DNA from: Candidatus Krumholzibacteriota bacterium
GTDB taxonomy: Bacteria > Krumholzibacteriota > Krumholzibacteriia > LZORAL124-64-63
Assembly (NCBI GenBank): GCA_022711765.1
Contig: JAKLEB010000003.1
Coordinates: 62,001-126,000, forward strand
Length of the DNA: 64,000 nt
Reading direction: 5' to 3'
Both the position numbers and the translations under genes were made by a program. The notes beneath the pieces are model-generated. The model was not told the DNA's origin. It was given only the letters and a program-made list of their open reading frames with translations, and searched no databases. This document shows, piece after piece, positions 18,427-28,900 of the stretch (the stretch's first letter is position 1; every line of letters starts with the position of its first letter).

Positions 18427-19758
18427 ATGCCACGGCCGACGATGCGATTCCTGGCTGCGCGATTCCTGGTGCTGGCGGCCGCAGCGATCCTGATCGGGCT
18501 CGCCGGCGGCTGCGGCGACAAGGCGCACGACCACGGCGGCGGCGGGAAGGCGCCCGCGGTCGGCGACACGACGCGCGCCGCCGAACGCTGGGTCTGTCCG
18601 ATGCATCCGACCTACGTGTCCGACCGCAAGGGCTCCTGCCCGATCTGCGGCATGGACCTCGTGCCGGCCGCGGAGCTGTCCAGCGGCGGCGCGTCGGCGA
18701 TCCCGGGCATGGCCGAGGTCGAGCTGAGCGCCGAGGGCGTCGCGCTCGCCGGCGTGCGCACGCGGCCGGCGGCGGTCGAGACCATGACCGCCACGATCCG
18801 CGCCGTCGGCACGGTCACGGTCGACGAGACGCGCGTGCGCAGCGTGCAGACCAAGGTCGGCGGGTGGATCGAATCGCTCGCGGTCAACGCCGTGGGCGAG
18901 ACCGTCGCCAGGGGCCAGCCGCTGCTCACGATCTACTCGCCGGAACTGCTGGCGAGCCAGGAGGAGCTCGTGCGCGCGCTCGCGGCGCGAGGCGCGGCCG
19001 CCGGCGCCGCGCCGGGCGAGGACGCGCTCGCGGGCCGCGATTTCCTGGTCGACGCCGCGCGGCGCCGGCTGCGGCTCTTCGACGTGCCCGAGGAGTTCAT
19101 CGCGCAGCTCGAGGCCGGCGGCCGGCCGTCCCGCGCGGTCCCCCTGCGGTCGCCGGTCGCCGGCGCGGTCACCGAACGCATGGCCTACGCGGGCATGCGG
19201 GTCGAGCCGGGCCAGACGCTCTTCATGGTCGCGGACCTGTCGACGGTGTGGGTCGAGGCCCGCTTCTACGAGTACGAGGCCGGCCTGCTCGCCGCCGGGA
19301 TGCCCGCCGAGGTCCGGCTACCGCACGATCCCACGGTCGTGCTGCACGGCACGGTCGACCTCGTCTACCCGACCGTGGACGCGGCGAGCCGCACCCTGCC
19401 CGTGCGCCTGGTCTTCGCCAATCCGTTCGGCCTCTTGCGCCCGGGCATGTACGCGAACGTGGACCTCGCCGTCGACCGCGGCGAGGCGCTCATGATCCCC
19501 GATGACGCGATCCTCGACACCGGCGCGCGCCGGCTCGTCTTCGTCGCGCTCGGCGAGGGGCGATTCGCGCCCCGCGAGGTCGAGGTCGGCGCGCGCTCGG
19601 GCGGCCGCGCCCAGATCCTCGACGGCCTCGAGGCGGGCGAGGAGGTCGTCGTGCGGGCCAACTTCCTGCTCGACTCCGAGTCGCGCATCCGGGCCGCGCT
19701 CGCGGGGATGGGCGCGACCGCGCCGGCCGGCGGCCACGACGGAACGAGCCACCCGTGA
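18427..19758 (+). CDS. cusB: RND efflux periplasmic adaptor (CusB-like) with N-terminal HMBD
   Basis: A 443-residue membrane-fusion protein linking the inner-membrane pump to the outer-membrane channel. It has a lipobox LAGGC (Cys29), a His/Gly-rich linker, then a heavy-metal-binding domain WVCPMHPTYVSDRKGSCPIC + GMDL. The barrel-sandwich and hairpin halves are VRSVQTKVGGWIESLAVNAV and VPLRSPVAGAVTERMAYAG, followed by a beta-barrel (STVWVEARFYEYEAGLLAAG) and a membrane-proximal domain. It starts one base after the tolC stop and overlaps cusA by 4 nt. The symbol is by family; copper, silver or zinc/cobalt cannot be distinguished. Confidence 0.92.
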   Translation: MPRPTMRFLAARFLVLAAAAILIGLAGGCGDKAHDHGGGGKAPAVGDTTRAAERWVCPMHPTYVSDRKGSCPICGMDLVPAAELSSGGASAIPGMAEVELSAEGVALAGVRTRPAAVETMTATIRAVGTVTVDETRVRSVQTKVGGWIESLAVNAVGETVARGQPLLTIYSPELLASQEELVRALAARGAAAGAAPGEDALAGRDFLVDAARRRLRLFDVPEEFIAQLEAGGRPSRAVPLRSPVAGAVTERMAYAGMRVEPGQTLFMVADLSTVWVEARFYEYEAGLLAAGMPAEVRLPHDPTVVLHGTVDLVYPTVDAASRTLPVRLVFANPFGLLRPGMYANVDLAVDRGEALMIPDDAILDTGARRLVFVALGEGRFAPREVEVGARSGGRAQILDGLEAGEEVVVRANFLLDSESRIRAALAGMGATAPAGGHDGTSHP

Positions 19759-22700
19759 TCCCGCGCATCATCGAGTTCTCGGCGCGCAACCGGCTGCTGG
19801 TGCTGACCCTGACGGCGCTCGCCTGCGCGTACGCCGTGCACACTCTGCAGACGATCCGCCTGGACGCCCTGCCCGACCTCTCCGACACCCAGGTCATCGT
19901 CTACGGCCGCTGGGACCGTTCGCCCGACATCGTCGAGGACCAGGTCACGTACCCCATCGTGAGCGGCCTGTTGGGCGCGCCGCGCGTCAAGGCGATCCGC
20001 GGCTTCTCGGACTTCGGCTACGCGTTCATCTACGTGGTCTTCGAGGACGGGACCGACCTCTACTGGGCCCGCTCGCGCGTCCTCGAGTACCTCGACCAGA
20101 TCCAGCCGCGTCTGCCCGCGGGCGTGAACGTCGCCCTCGGCCCCGACGCGACCGGGGTCGGCTGGGTCTTCCAGTACGCCCTCGTGGACCCCGCGAACCG
20201 GCACCCGATCGACGAGCTGCGCGCCTACCAGGACTGGACCTTGCGCTACGCGCTGCAGGCGGTGCCCGGCGTGGCCGAGGTCGCCTCGATCGGCGGCTAC
20301 CAGCGGCAGTACCAGATCACGGTCGACCCCGTCCGCCTCGACGCGCTGGACGTCCCGCTGCACGCGGTCATGGCCGCCGTGCAGGCGTCGAACGACGAGG
20401 TCGGCGGGCGGCTCCTGGAGTGGAGCGGCGCCGAGTACATGGTGCGCGGCCGCGGCTACGCGAGGACCCTCGCCGACTTCGAGCAGATCGTCGTGAAGAC
20501 GACGCCGGACGGGGTGCCGGTGCTCCTGCGCGACGTGGCGCAGGTCGCGCTGGGACCCGAGCTGCGGCGCGGCGTCGCGGACCTCGACGGCCTGGGCGAC
20601 GCGGTCGGCGGCATCGTGGTCATGCGCCACGGCGAGAACGCCCTCAACGTCATCAACCGCGTCAAGGCGAAGCTGCACGAGCTGGAACCTGGCCTGCCGG
20701 CCGGCGTGAAGGTCGTGACGACCTACGACCGCGGCGATCTCATCGAGCGCGCCATCGACACCCTGGAACACGAGCTGATCCTGCAGATGATCATCGTGTC
20801 GCTCGTGATCCTCGTGTTCCTGTGGCACGTGCCGTCGGCCCTGGTGCCGATCCTGACGATCCCGATCTCGGTGCTCCTCGCGTTCATCCCGCTGCGCGCG
20901 CTCGGGGTGACCGTGAACATCATGTCGCTGTCGGGCATCGCGATCTCGATCGGCGTGCTCGTGGACGGCGCCATCGTCGAGGTCGAGAACGCCTACAACA
21001 AGATCCACCTGTGGCAGGTGGGCGGCCGCCGCGGCAGCTTCCACGACGCCCGCCTGAGCGCGCTGAAGGAGGTCGGCCCGTCGGTCTTCTTCTCGCTGCT
21101 CGTGATCGCAGTCGCCTTCATCCCGGTCTTCGCCCTCGTGGACCAGGAGGGCCGGCTCTTCAAGCCGCTCGCGTACTCCAAGAACCTGGCCATGGCCCTG
21201 GCGGCGATCCTCGCCATCACCCTCGACCCCGCGGTGCGCATGATGTTCGCGCGCAGCGACCCCTTCGCCTTCCGCCCGCGCTGGCTCGCGCGGTTCGCGA
21301 GCGCGACCCTCGTCGGCACCTACCACGCCGAGGAGCGGCACCCGATCAGCCGCGTCATCTTCCGCGTCTACGACCCCGCCTGCCGCTTCGTCCTGCGGCA
21401 CCCGCGCAAGGTGATCGCCGCGGCGGTGCTGGTCGTGCTGGTGACGCTGCCGGCCTTCTTCGGCCTCGGCACCGAGTTCATGCCGCCGCTCAACGAGGGG
21501 TCGATCCTCTACATGCCGACCACGCTGCCCGGCATCTCGATCACGCAGGCGACCGAGCTCCTGCAGACTCAGGACCGGGTGCTCAAGTCCTTCCCCGAGG
21601 TCGAGCGCGTCTACGGCAAGGCGGGCCGCGCCGACACCTCGACCGACCCCGCCCCGCTGTCGATGATGGAGACCACGGTCATCCTCAAGCCGCAGGACCA
21701 GTGGCGCGCGAAGGACCGCTGGTACTCCGGCTGGCTGCCGGGCTTCCTGCAGCCGCTCGTGCGTCCGCTGTGGCCCGACCGCCTCTCCTGGGACGAGCTG
21801 GTGGCCGAGATGGACCGCGCGCTGCGCATCCCCGGCGTCACCAACGCCTGGACGATGCCGATCAAGGCGCGCATCGACATGCTCACCACCGGCGTGCGCA
21901 CGCCGGTCGGCGTCAAGATCTTCGGGCCGGACCTCGCCGAGCTCGAGCGCCTCGGCACCGAGATGGAGTCGCTGCTCGTCGGCGTCGAGGGCACGCGGAG
22001 CGTCTTCGCCGAGCGCGCGGCCGGCGGCTACTTCGTGGACATCGTGCCGCGGCGCGACGAGCTGGCGCGCCACGGCCTCGTGATCGCCGATCTGCAGGAG
22101 GTCGTCATGACGGCGATCGGCGGCGAGAACCTCGGCGCGGTCATCGACGGCCGCGCGCGCTACCCGGTGAACGTCCGCTATCCGCGCGAACTGCGCGACG
22201 ACCTCGAGCAGCTCGGCCGGGTGCTCGTCGATACGCCGTCGGGCGCCGCGGTGCCGCTCGCCCAGGTCGCGGACCTCGCGATCGTCTCGGGCCCGGCGAT
22301 GCTGCGCGACGAGAACGGCTTCCTCGCGAGCTACGTCTTCGTGGACGTCGCGGGGCGCGACATCGGCGGCTACGTGGCCGAGGCGAAGCGGCTCGTCCGC
22401 GAGCAGGTCGCGCTGCCGGCCGGCTACACCGTGCAGTGGAGTGGCCAGTACGAGAACATGCTGCGCGTCCAGGAACGCCTGCGCCTCGTGGTGCCGGCGA
22501 CGCTGGTGCTGATCTTCCTGCTCCTGCTCGCCAACACGCGCTCGAGCTTCAAGGCGCTGGTGATCCTGCTGTCGGTACCATTCTCCGCGGTGGGCGCGAT
22601 CTGGCTCCTGCACCTGCTCGACTACAACGTCTCGATCGCGGTCTGGGTCGGCGTGATCGCGCTCTTGGGCCTCGACGCCGAGACGGCGGTGTTCATGCTG

Positions 22701-23024
22701 CTGTTCCTGGACCTCGCGTACGACAGCGCCAGGCGCGAGGGTCGCCTGCGCAACGTGGCCGAGCTGGACGCGGCGATCCTGCACGGCGCGGTCAAGCGGG
22801 CACGGCCCAAGCTGATGACCGTCACCGCGACCTTCATGGGCCTTTTGCCGATCATGTGGTCGACGTCGGCCGGCGCCGACGTGATGAAGCGCATCGCGGC
22901 GCCGATGATCGGCGGCCTCGCGACGTCGTTCCTGCTCGAGCTGCTCGTGTACCCGGCGATCTACAAGCTCTGGAAACTGCGGGAGTTGCGGCGGGAGTGG
23001 CGGGAGCCTGACGCGGCGGTCTGA
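19755..23024 (+). CDS. cusA: Heavy-metal RND efflux pump (CusA/CzcA family)
   Basis: A 1089-residue proton-driven inner-membrane pump of the HME-RND family, GTG start overlapping cusB (GTGA). Twelve membrane helices and two large periplasmic loops fit the family. Proton-relay residues match E. coli CusA: Asp404 in GVLVDGAIVEVENAYNK, Glu976 in LLGLDAETAVFML and Lys1019 in RARPKLMTVTATFMG. The segments GTEFMPPLNEGSILYMPTT and MLTTGVRTPVGVKIFG are standard. It is about 40 residues longer than CusA because of an insert around WRAKDRWYSGWLPGFLQPL in the periplasmic porter domain. Met-rich positions suggest Cu(I)/Ag(I), but this is not decisive. Confidence 0.94.
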   Translation: MIPRIIEFSARNRLLVLTLTALACAYAVHTLQTIRLDALPDLSDTQVIVYGRWDRSPDIVEDQVTYPIVSGLLGAPRVKAIRGFSDFGYAFIYVVFEDGTDLYWARSRVLEYLDQIQPRLPAGVNVALGPDATGVGWVFQYALVDPANRHPIDELRAYQDWTLRYALQAVPGVAEVASIGGYQRQYQITVDPVRLDALDVPLHAVMAAVQASNDEVGGRLLEWSGAEYMVRGRGYARTLADFEQIVVKTTPDGVPVLLRDVAQVALGPELRRGVADLDGLGDAVGGIVVMRHGENALNVINRVKAKLHELEPGLPAGVKVVTTYDRGDLIERAIDTLEHELILQMIIVSLVILVFLWHVPSALVPILTIPISVLLAFIPLRALGVTVNIMSLSGIAISIGVLVDGAIVEVENAYNKIHLWQVGGRRGSFHDARLSALKEVGPSVFFSLLVIAVAFIPVFALVDQEGRLFKPLAYSKNLAMALAAILAITLDPAVRMMFARSDPFAFRPRWLARFASATLVGTYHAEERHPISRVIFRVYDPACRFVLRHPRKVIAAAVLVVLVTLPAFFGLGTEFMPPLNEGSILYMPTTLPGISITQATELLQTQDRVLKSFPEVERVYGKAGRADTSTDPAPLSMMETTVILKPQDQWRAKDRWYSGWLPGFLQPLVRPLWPDRLSWDELVAEMDRALRIPGVTNAWTMPIKARIDMLTTGVRTPVGVKIFGPDLAELERLGTEMESLLVGVEGTRSVFAERAAGGYFVDIVPRRDELARHGLVIADLQEVVMTAIGGENLGAVIDGRARYPVNVRYPRELRDDLEQLGRVLVDTPSGAAVPLAQVADLAIVSGPAMLRDENGFLASYVFVDVAGRDIGGYVAEAKRLVREQVALPAGYTVQWSGQYENMLRVQERLRLVVPATLVLIFLLLLANTRSSFKALVILLSVPFSAVGAIWLLHLLDYNVSIAVWVGVIALLGLDAETAVFMLLFLDLAYDSARREGRLRNVAELDAAILHGAVKRARPKLMTVTATFMGLLPIMWSTSAGADVMKRIAAPMIGGLATSFLLELLVYPAIYKLWKLRELRREWREPDAAV

Positions 23025-23112
23025 CCGCCCTGCGGGCGGCGCCGCGACGGCCGGCCGCCGTCGCCTCGCGGCTTGATGATATTGCGTATTCGTTCTTATT
23101 GGCGCGACGTGC

Positions 23113-23118
23113 TACAAT
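23113..23118 (+). promoter_or_regulatory. Putative -10 element
   Basis: TACAAT in an otherwise gene-free spacer, 114 bp before the lipoprotein hydrolase ATG at 23233. TTCGTT lies 18 bp upstream as a poor -35. Confidence 0.35.
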
Positions 23119-23232
23119 GCGCCGGGATCGCCGCCAACCTCCGATCCGTTCCGCCCCGGCCGGCGCGCTGCACCTGCCGATCCCATGGCACATCATCATC
23201 GCTGCATCGCGAACCCTATACGGAGGTCGGAT

Positions 23233-24705
23233 ATGAACACCGTTCGATTCTGCCTGTTCGCCGGTCTGGTGATCCTGCTGGCCGCGGGCTGCCAGCACGA
23301 TCCCGTCTCCTCGCCCAGCGCCCTACCCGAGACTGACCTCGCGCCGGCCGGCTTCGACGCCGAGCTCGCGGCCGGCGAGATCGTCACGATGAGCGGCTGG
23401 GAGTTCGCGCCCGACCTGGCGCTGCCCGACCGCGTCACGAGCCGCGACCCGAAGTGCCTGAACTGGATCCTCGACTGGTCGCGCGAGGTCCTCGCCGGCG
23501 GCGTGGTCCACTACGAGTACCTCGTCCAGGTCGGACCCGGCGAGCACGACCGCATCATGGTGCATCGCGTGGTGAAAGAGAGCCGGCCCTACCGGCCGAT
23601 CAATTCGCGTCATGCGTTCTTCATGCTGCACGGCGACGCCGTCGGCTGGGTGAAGTTCCTCTACGGCCACGCGGCCCCGAACGTCCCCGACGACCACGCC
23701 GCGGCGATCTACCTCGCGCAGCACGACGTCGACGTCTGGGGCATCGATCAGAACTGGGTGCTCGTACCCGAGGACACCGCCGACTTCGGCTTCATGCAGG
23801 ACTGGGGCATGGACAACCAGCTCGCGAACCTGAACGCCGGGCTCGCGGTGGCGCGGTACACGCGGCTGTTCACGGGGTGCGGATTCCGCAAGATGCTCCT
23901 CCTGGGGTACAGCAGCGGCGCGTTGACCGGCTACGCCTACATCAACGCCGAGGCGACGATTCCCTACGGGCAGCGGCACGTGAAGGGGTACGTGGCTGCC
24001 GACATCCTGTACAAGTTCGAGCCGGGCGACGCTGTCCACCGCGAGGTCGTCTGCAACGACGTCACGTTCTTGCGAGGTTTGCTCGATGCCGGCGAGTACG
24101 GATATGCCCCCGGCTTCGAGGCGATCGGCGAGCTGGCGGCGAACGACCCGGACAGCGACTCGCCGATCTTCCCCGGCTATACCAACCGCCAGGTCGCGCT
24201 GATCATCGGCGGCGCCACATGGACGACCTTCCCGTTCAACGACTGGTGGCATTACTTCGGCGCATACTTCGACCCGGACACCGGCCTGCCAACCGATTTC
24301 CGCTTCCTCGACTTCGCGTGGGTCACCGATTTCATGCGGTTGGGCTGCCCGTGGGAGGCGCTGCGATTCATCTACGACACCGAGGTCATCATTTGCGACG
24401 AGGAAGACGTGACCTGGGACGACAACCTCGCCCTCGTCGACCTGCCCATCCTCCTGCTCGAGCCGGCCGGCGGCATCGGCGCGACCGGCCGCTACACCCT
24501 CGGCCTGTTCACGAACGCCGACACGGAGATCCTCACGGTGAGCCTGCTGCCGCCCGAGCAGATCACCGAGGACGTCGGCCACATCGACATCTGGACCATG
24601 CCGCAGGCGCCCGAGCTGGTCTGGGCGCCGCTCCTCGACTGGATCGTGAGCCATCCGGGTCGCGACGCGGACGACGAGTACCCGCTCGTCGCCGGGATGG
24701 AGTAG
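23233..24705 (+). CDS. Lipoprotein alpha/beta hydrolase, substrate unknown
   Basis: A 490-residue exported lipoprotein. ATG 23233 has GGAGG 6 nt upstream (an in-frame ATG at 23185 lacks this), and the N-terminus is a lipobox signal ILLAAGC (Cys20). The hydrolase nucleophile elbow is LLLGYSSGALTGYAYI, with an acidic residue in DLPILLLEPAGG and a likely catalytic His in EDVGHIDIW. The region HGDAVGWVKFLYG and DDHAAAIYLAQHDVDVWGID looks like the oxyanion-hole side of a lipase/esterase. There is no sorting tail, unlike many exoproteins here. It stands alone between the cusA operon and a hairpin terminator. Confidence 0.75.
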   Translation: MNTVRFCLFAGLVILLAAGCQHDPVSSPSALPETDLAPAGFDAELAAGEIVTMSGWEFAPDLALPDRVTSRDPKCLNWILDWSREVLAGGVVHYEYLVQVGPGEHDRIMVHRVVKESRPYRPINSRHAFFMLHGDAVGWVKFLYGHAAPNVPDDHAAAIYLAQHDVDVWGIDQNWVLVPEDTADFGFMQDWGMDNQLANLNAGLAVARYTRLFTGCGFRKMLLLGYSSGALTGYAYINAEATIPYGQRHVKGYVAADILYKFEPGDAVHREVVCNDVTFLRGLLDAGEYGYAPGFEAIGELAANDPDSDSPIFPGYTNRQVALIIGGATWTTFPFNDWWHYFGAYFDPDTGLPTDFRFLDFAWVTDFMRLGCPWEALRFIYDTEVIICDEEDVTWDDNLALVDLPILLLEPAGGIGATGRYTLGLFTNADTEILTVSLLPPEQITEDVGHIDIWTMPQAPELVWAPLLDWIVSHPGRDADDEYPLVAGME

Positions 24706-24730
24706 CCTTCGCGACCACATGAACGACAAC

Positions 24731-24760
24731 GCCGCCCCGGATCGTCTGGTCCGGGGCGGC
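24731..24760. terminator. Hairpin between convergent genes
   Basis: A perfect 11-bp stem (24731-24741 pairs with 24750-24760, GCCGCCCCGGA) around an 8-nt loop. It lies 25 nt after the hydrolase stop and 44 nt from the stop of the convergent gene. No T-run follows; it may act in both directions. Confidence 0.65.
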
Positions 24761-24804
24761 CGCGAGGAACGGACGGTCGCGAGCAGGACCTCGCGCCAAT
24801 CCGG

Positions 24805-25131
24805 CTAGACCAGCAGTCTCGCCAGCCCCGGCACCCGCCCCGCAATCGCCACCGCGACCTCGCCCATCTCGAGGATCTGCGCCTTCAGGTCGGCCTGCGC
24901 GAGGTTGATGCGCGAGGCTTCCTTCACCACCGTGATGAGGGCGTCGTAGGTCTGCAGGTCGGTCGTATCGGGGGTGATGGCGTCGATCTCGTCGCGCGAC
25001 AGGCCGATCAGGGCGTCGATCTCGGCCTTGTACTCGCCGCGGAACGCGTCGTCGGCGCGCCTGAGGGAGTCGCGGACGCGGCGGCGGAACAGCTGACGGC
25101 GCTGCTCCCGGGTCATCGTGCCGTTGCTCAT
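24805..25131 (-). CDS. Small helical protein, function unknown
   Basis: A 108-residue protein without a signal peptide. The basic N-terminus (TREQRRQLFRRRVRDSLRRA) is followed by acidic and hydrophobic helices (LIGLSRDEIDAITPDTTDLQ, then VKEASRINLAQADLKAQILE). I do not recognise a family. It overlaps the preceding lipoprotein gene by 4 nt (ATGA), so the two are co-translated and probably work together. A cytoplasmic location is expected, in contrast to its partner. Confidence 0.65.
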   Translation of the reverse strand: MSNGTMTREQRRQLFRRRVRDSLRRADDAFRGEYKAEIDALIGLSRDEIDAITPDTTDLQTYDALITVVKEASRINLAQADLKAQILEMGEVAVAIAGRVPGLARLLV

Positions 25132-25880
25132 GGCTCCCGGCCTCCAGCGCCGGAGTCGTCGGCGGACCCGCGCGCGAGCGCGCTGATCGTCTCCGGCAGG
25201 CGTTTCAGGTGATCGCCCCGGACGCGAACGCGTTCGACGAGGTCCTCGATGTCGGATACCTCCTGATCCACGTCGCGGGCTACAGCCAGGGCATGTGCGA
25301 GATCGGCCGACAGGTTGGCCAGGCCCGTGGCGACCTTCTGCTGGTAGTCCTCCAGACCCACGTCCGCCAGCAGCTCGGCCTGGGCGTCATGGACCTTCGC
25401 GATCGAGGCCAGGTGGCCCGTGACCACGGCGTTGGCCGTCTGCAGCTGCTGGAACGCCTGGTCGATGCTCGACACGACAGAGTCGCGCTGGGCCTCCAGC
25501 GGCGCGCGCATCTCGCGGCGGAAGACGTCGATCTGCGCGACCACTTCCTCGCTGTAGATGCCCAGCACCTCGAGGGGGTCCAGCGCCAGCTCGTGGTTGC
25601 CGGCCAGGGCGGTCTGGAACTGCGCCACGAGGTCCAGGTCCTCGACGGTCGCCTCGATGATGTACGGTCGATAGACCTCGTTCGCGAAGCGGTCGACCTC
25701 CGCCAGCAGGGAGTTGAAGTGCAGGACCGCGAGGTTGCGATTGGCCGTGTGCACGGCCGCGAGGTCGCGGCCGACCGTGGCCGACAGCTCGATGGACTCC
25801 TCGGGCACCGAGGCGCACCCCGCGGCCAGGATCAGGCCGCAGAGCAGGAAGACACGCGGGTTCGTTGGCACAGGATCCAC
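25128..25880 (-). CDS. Coiled-coil lipoprotein, function unknown
   Basis: A 250-residue lipoprotein with lipobox LILAAGC (Cys22). The rest is almost all helical with heptad character (VVAQIDVFRREMRAPLEAQR, SIDQAFQQLQTANAVVTGHL, DVDQEVSDIEDLVERVRVRG), so a periplasmic coiled coil anchored in a membrane is expected. No known family is recognised. It is coupled by a 4-nt overlap to the 108-residue gene downstream. It ends the leftward transcription unit that begins after the 30113 exoprotein, with a 111-bp gap between them. Confidence 0.7.
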   Translation of the reverse strand: MDPVPTNPRVFLLCGLILAAGCASVPEESIELSATVGRDLAAVHTANRNLAVLHFNSLLAEVDRFANEVYRPYIIEATVEDLDLVAQFQTALAGNHELALDPLEVLGIYSEEVVAQIDVFRREMRAPLEAQRDSVVSSIDQAFQQLQTANAVVTGHLASIAKVHDAQAELLADVGLEDYQQKVATGLANLSADLAHALAVARDVDQEVSDIEDLVERVRVRGDHLKRLPETISALARGSADDSGAGGREP

Positions 25881-25991
25881 CTCCCGGGGACGAGTCCGGA
25901 CGGCGCCGCGATGGTGCGGTGTCTGCTACCCCCGCCCGAATTAACTCGAACACCGCGCCGCCGCCAGGGCGAAACACCGTCCCGCCGGGTC

Positions 25992-28900
25992 CTATTTCAA
26001 CAGCGTGACGCTTCGGGCCCGGGTGAATGCGGCCGTCGACAGGCGAACCAGGTACGTGCCGCTCGCCAGACCGCGCGCGTCCCAGCGGACCTCGTGAACG
26101 CCGGGCTGGCGCGTCTCGTCGACCAGCCGGGCGACCAGCTGTCCCTCCAGATCGTAGACGGCGAGGTCCACGTGCGTCGGCTCGGGGAGCGAGAAGCTGA
26201 ACGTCGTCGACGGATTGAACGGATTGGGGTGGTTCTTCGCGAAGGCATACCCGCGCGGCGGACCGTCTCCCGCCGGCGCGGACGTGACGTCGCCGACCGT
26301 GAACGCACCGGTCGCCACGGGCCCGCCGTTGTAGGCGCTGTCGACCGCGCGCAGCCGCCATTCGTAGGCGCCGTCCGCCAGGCCGGTCAGCAGCCACTCC
26401 GTGACCGCGCTGACGTTGCCGGGCTCCGGCAGGCGGCGCGGGATCGCGCCGGGCAGGCCGCCCCGGAGCAGCTCGAGATCGTAGGTCAGCGCAGCGCCCG
26501 GCGTGAGGTCGTCGCCGGCCGGCTGCCACGAGACCAGGACCGTGCCGGCGCCCAGCACGTCGGCCACGACCCGCGCCGGCGCCGACGGCGGGTCGTTCTG
26601 GCCCGGGACGTCGTTGCGATAGGCGTGCATCTGCGCCTCGACGAGGCCGTTGCCGCCCGGCACGAAGTACTGGCCGGCGATGAAGTAGTCGAGATCGCCG
26701 TCGCCGTCGAGGTCGAGCCAGCTGAAGGTCCCCCCGCGATCGCCGCTCGCCCGCGGCGCCGGCAGCTCGCTGCCCGAGTCGGTGAAGACCCCGCCTTCGT
26801 TCGCGTAGACCCTGGCCCGCCCCTCGATCTGGGAACCCGAGTTGTAGGTGCCCGCGAGGAGGATGTCCATGTCGCCGTCGGAGTCGTAGTCGGCCCAGGT
26901 GGCGGCGGTGAGGTCGAACCAGCCCTCGCAGGGCACGCATTCGATGACCTCCAGCGGCAGGAAGGTCTCGGCATCGTTGCGGTAGATGCGCAGCGCCTGG
27001 GTGAACGATCCGTCCAGCTCCTTGAGATGGCCGGCCACGAGGACGTCGAGGTCGCCGTCCGCGTCGTAGTCGCCCCACTGCGCCTCGCCGTGCTCGATCG
27101 TGAGGGCGCCGAGGATGTCCTCGCCGACGAAGGCGCCGCCGCCGTCGTTCCGGTAGCGGCGGATGAAGCCGTCGTCGCCGAGCGGCGCGACGTTGACGAG
27201 CAGCAGGTCGACGTCCTGGTCGCCGTCGAAGTCCGCCCACGCGCTCTGGGCGTGCGTGGTCGGCGCGAAGACCGAGTCGGTCTCGGTGAAGACGAAGTTG
27301 CCGAACTGGTCCGCCCCGTCGTTGCGCAGCAGCTTGGTGCGGAACGCGAACGCCGCGTCGTCCCACGCGGAGGGCATCAGGAGGTCCGGGTCGCCGTCGT
27401 TGTCGTAATCCGCCCAGGTGAGCGAGCGCAGATCGAAGTCGGCCTGGTCGTTGTCCTCGTAGTACGGCGGCAGGACCGTGGACGTCGGCACGAGCGCTCC
27501 GCTGTCATTGCGGTAGATCGTGGCCTGCCCGTTGCTCCCGACCGCGAGATCCTGGTCGCCGTCGCCGTCCGCGTCGCCCCAGGCGAGGTCCGACGCGCCC
27601 GCGTGGAGGCTGCCGATCGGCACGTCGATGTAGGCGAACTCCCACTCGCCGCTACCGGCCTGCCCATCGTTGCGGAACAGGACGAGGCGGTCCTCCACGC
27701 TCTCGTTGTAGACCACGTAGTAGCCGAAGACCGCGACGTCCAGGTCGCCGTCGCCGTCGTAGTCGGCCGGCGCCGTGGCGACGACCCAGAAGTCCTCGTC
27801 CTGCGGCGTCACGAAGAGCGGATCGAGCGGCGTCACCTCGGTGAAGTCGCCGAACGTACCGCCCGGACCGGGCTGGACGACGATGGCGCGCCCGGCCGAT
27901 CCCGTGTCCCCGTCGTCGTCGGTGACGGTGAGCCGCACGAGATACGTGTCGGCCGTCTCGAAAGTGTGCGTGGGATGCTGCTCGTTCGAGGTGGTGCCGT
28001 CGTCGAAATCCCAGGACCAGCTCACGATGACTCCGTCGGGGTCGCTGCTGGTGTCGGTGAAATCCACGGTGAGCCCGGACGTGACGAAGTCGAAGGACGC
28101 GTCGGGGGGCCGGTTCAGCGGCGGCGGCGGCGGGCCCGCGAAGTACTCGATGGCGCCCTGGTCGCCGACGGTCCAGGCGTCGCCGCCGGGAGTCGCGGCG
28201 ATGGCGGCGAACGAGCCGGAGCCTCCCGACCCGATCTCGAGGACGGCCCAATTCTGACCGCCGGTGGCCGAGTAGTAGGCGACGTCGTTGAACGTGCTCG
28301 CCCACAGCTCGTTCGCGCCGAGCAGGTCGATGTCGGTCAGTTGATCGGTCGCGTTCGGGGTGGGGAGGACCTCCCAGGTGGCGCCGCCGTCGTCGCTGCG
28401 CGCGGCGTAGCCGCCCCAGCCCACCGCGTAGCCAATGCTCACGTCGGAGAACTCCATGTCGTAGATCTGCACCGGGTCGCCGGGGAGATTGCCCGAGAGC
28501 CACGTCTCGCCGCCGTCCAGGGTGCGGACGTAGTTCCCGCCGACGTTCGCGGCCCAGCCGCTCTCGCCCGCGAAGTCCACGGCGACGTACACGCCGGCGA
28601 CATCGGGGACAGGCGTCCAGGAATCCCCGCCGTCGGTCGTGTGGAAGAGCGCGCCGGAACCGAAACCACTGCCGGTCACCCAGCCATCGAACAGGTCGGT
28701 GAAGTGCAGATCGCCGGCGTCGAGGCCGGGCGGTGTCGCGGCGGCCGCAGTCCACGTCGCGCCGGCGTCGGCGCTGCGATACACGCGACCTGCCGAATCG
28801 AGGACGACCACCGCCTCCGGACCCACGATCTGGACCGCGACCAGATCGAGCGTCGTGAACGCCTCGTGGAGGATCCACGGCGAGTCGCCGGTCCTGGTCA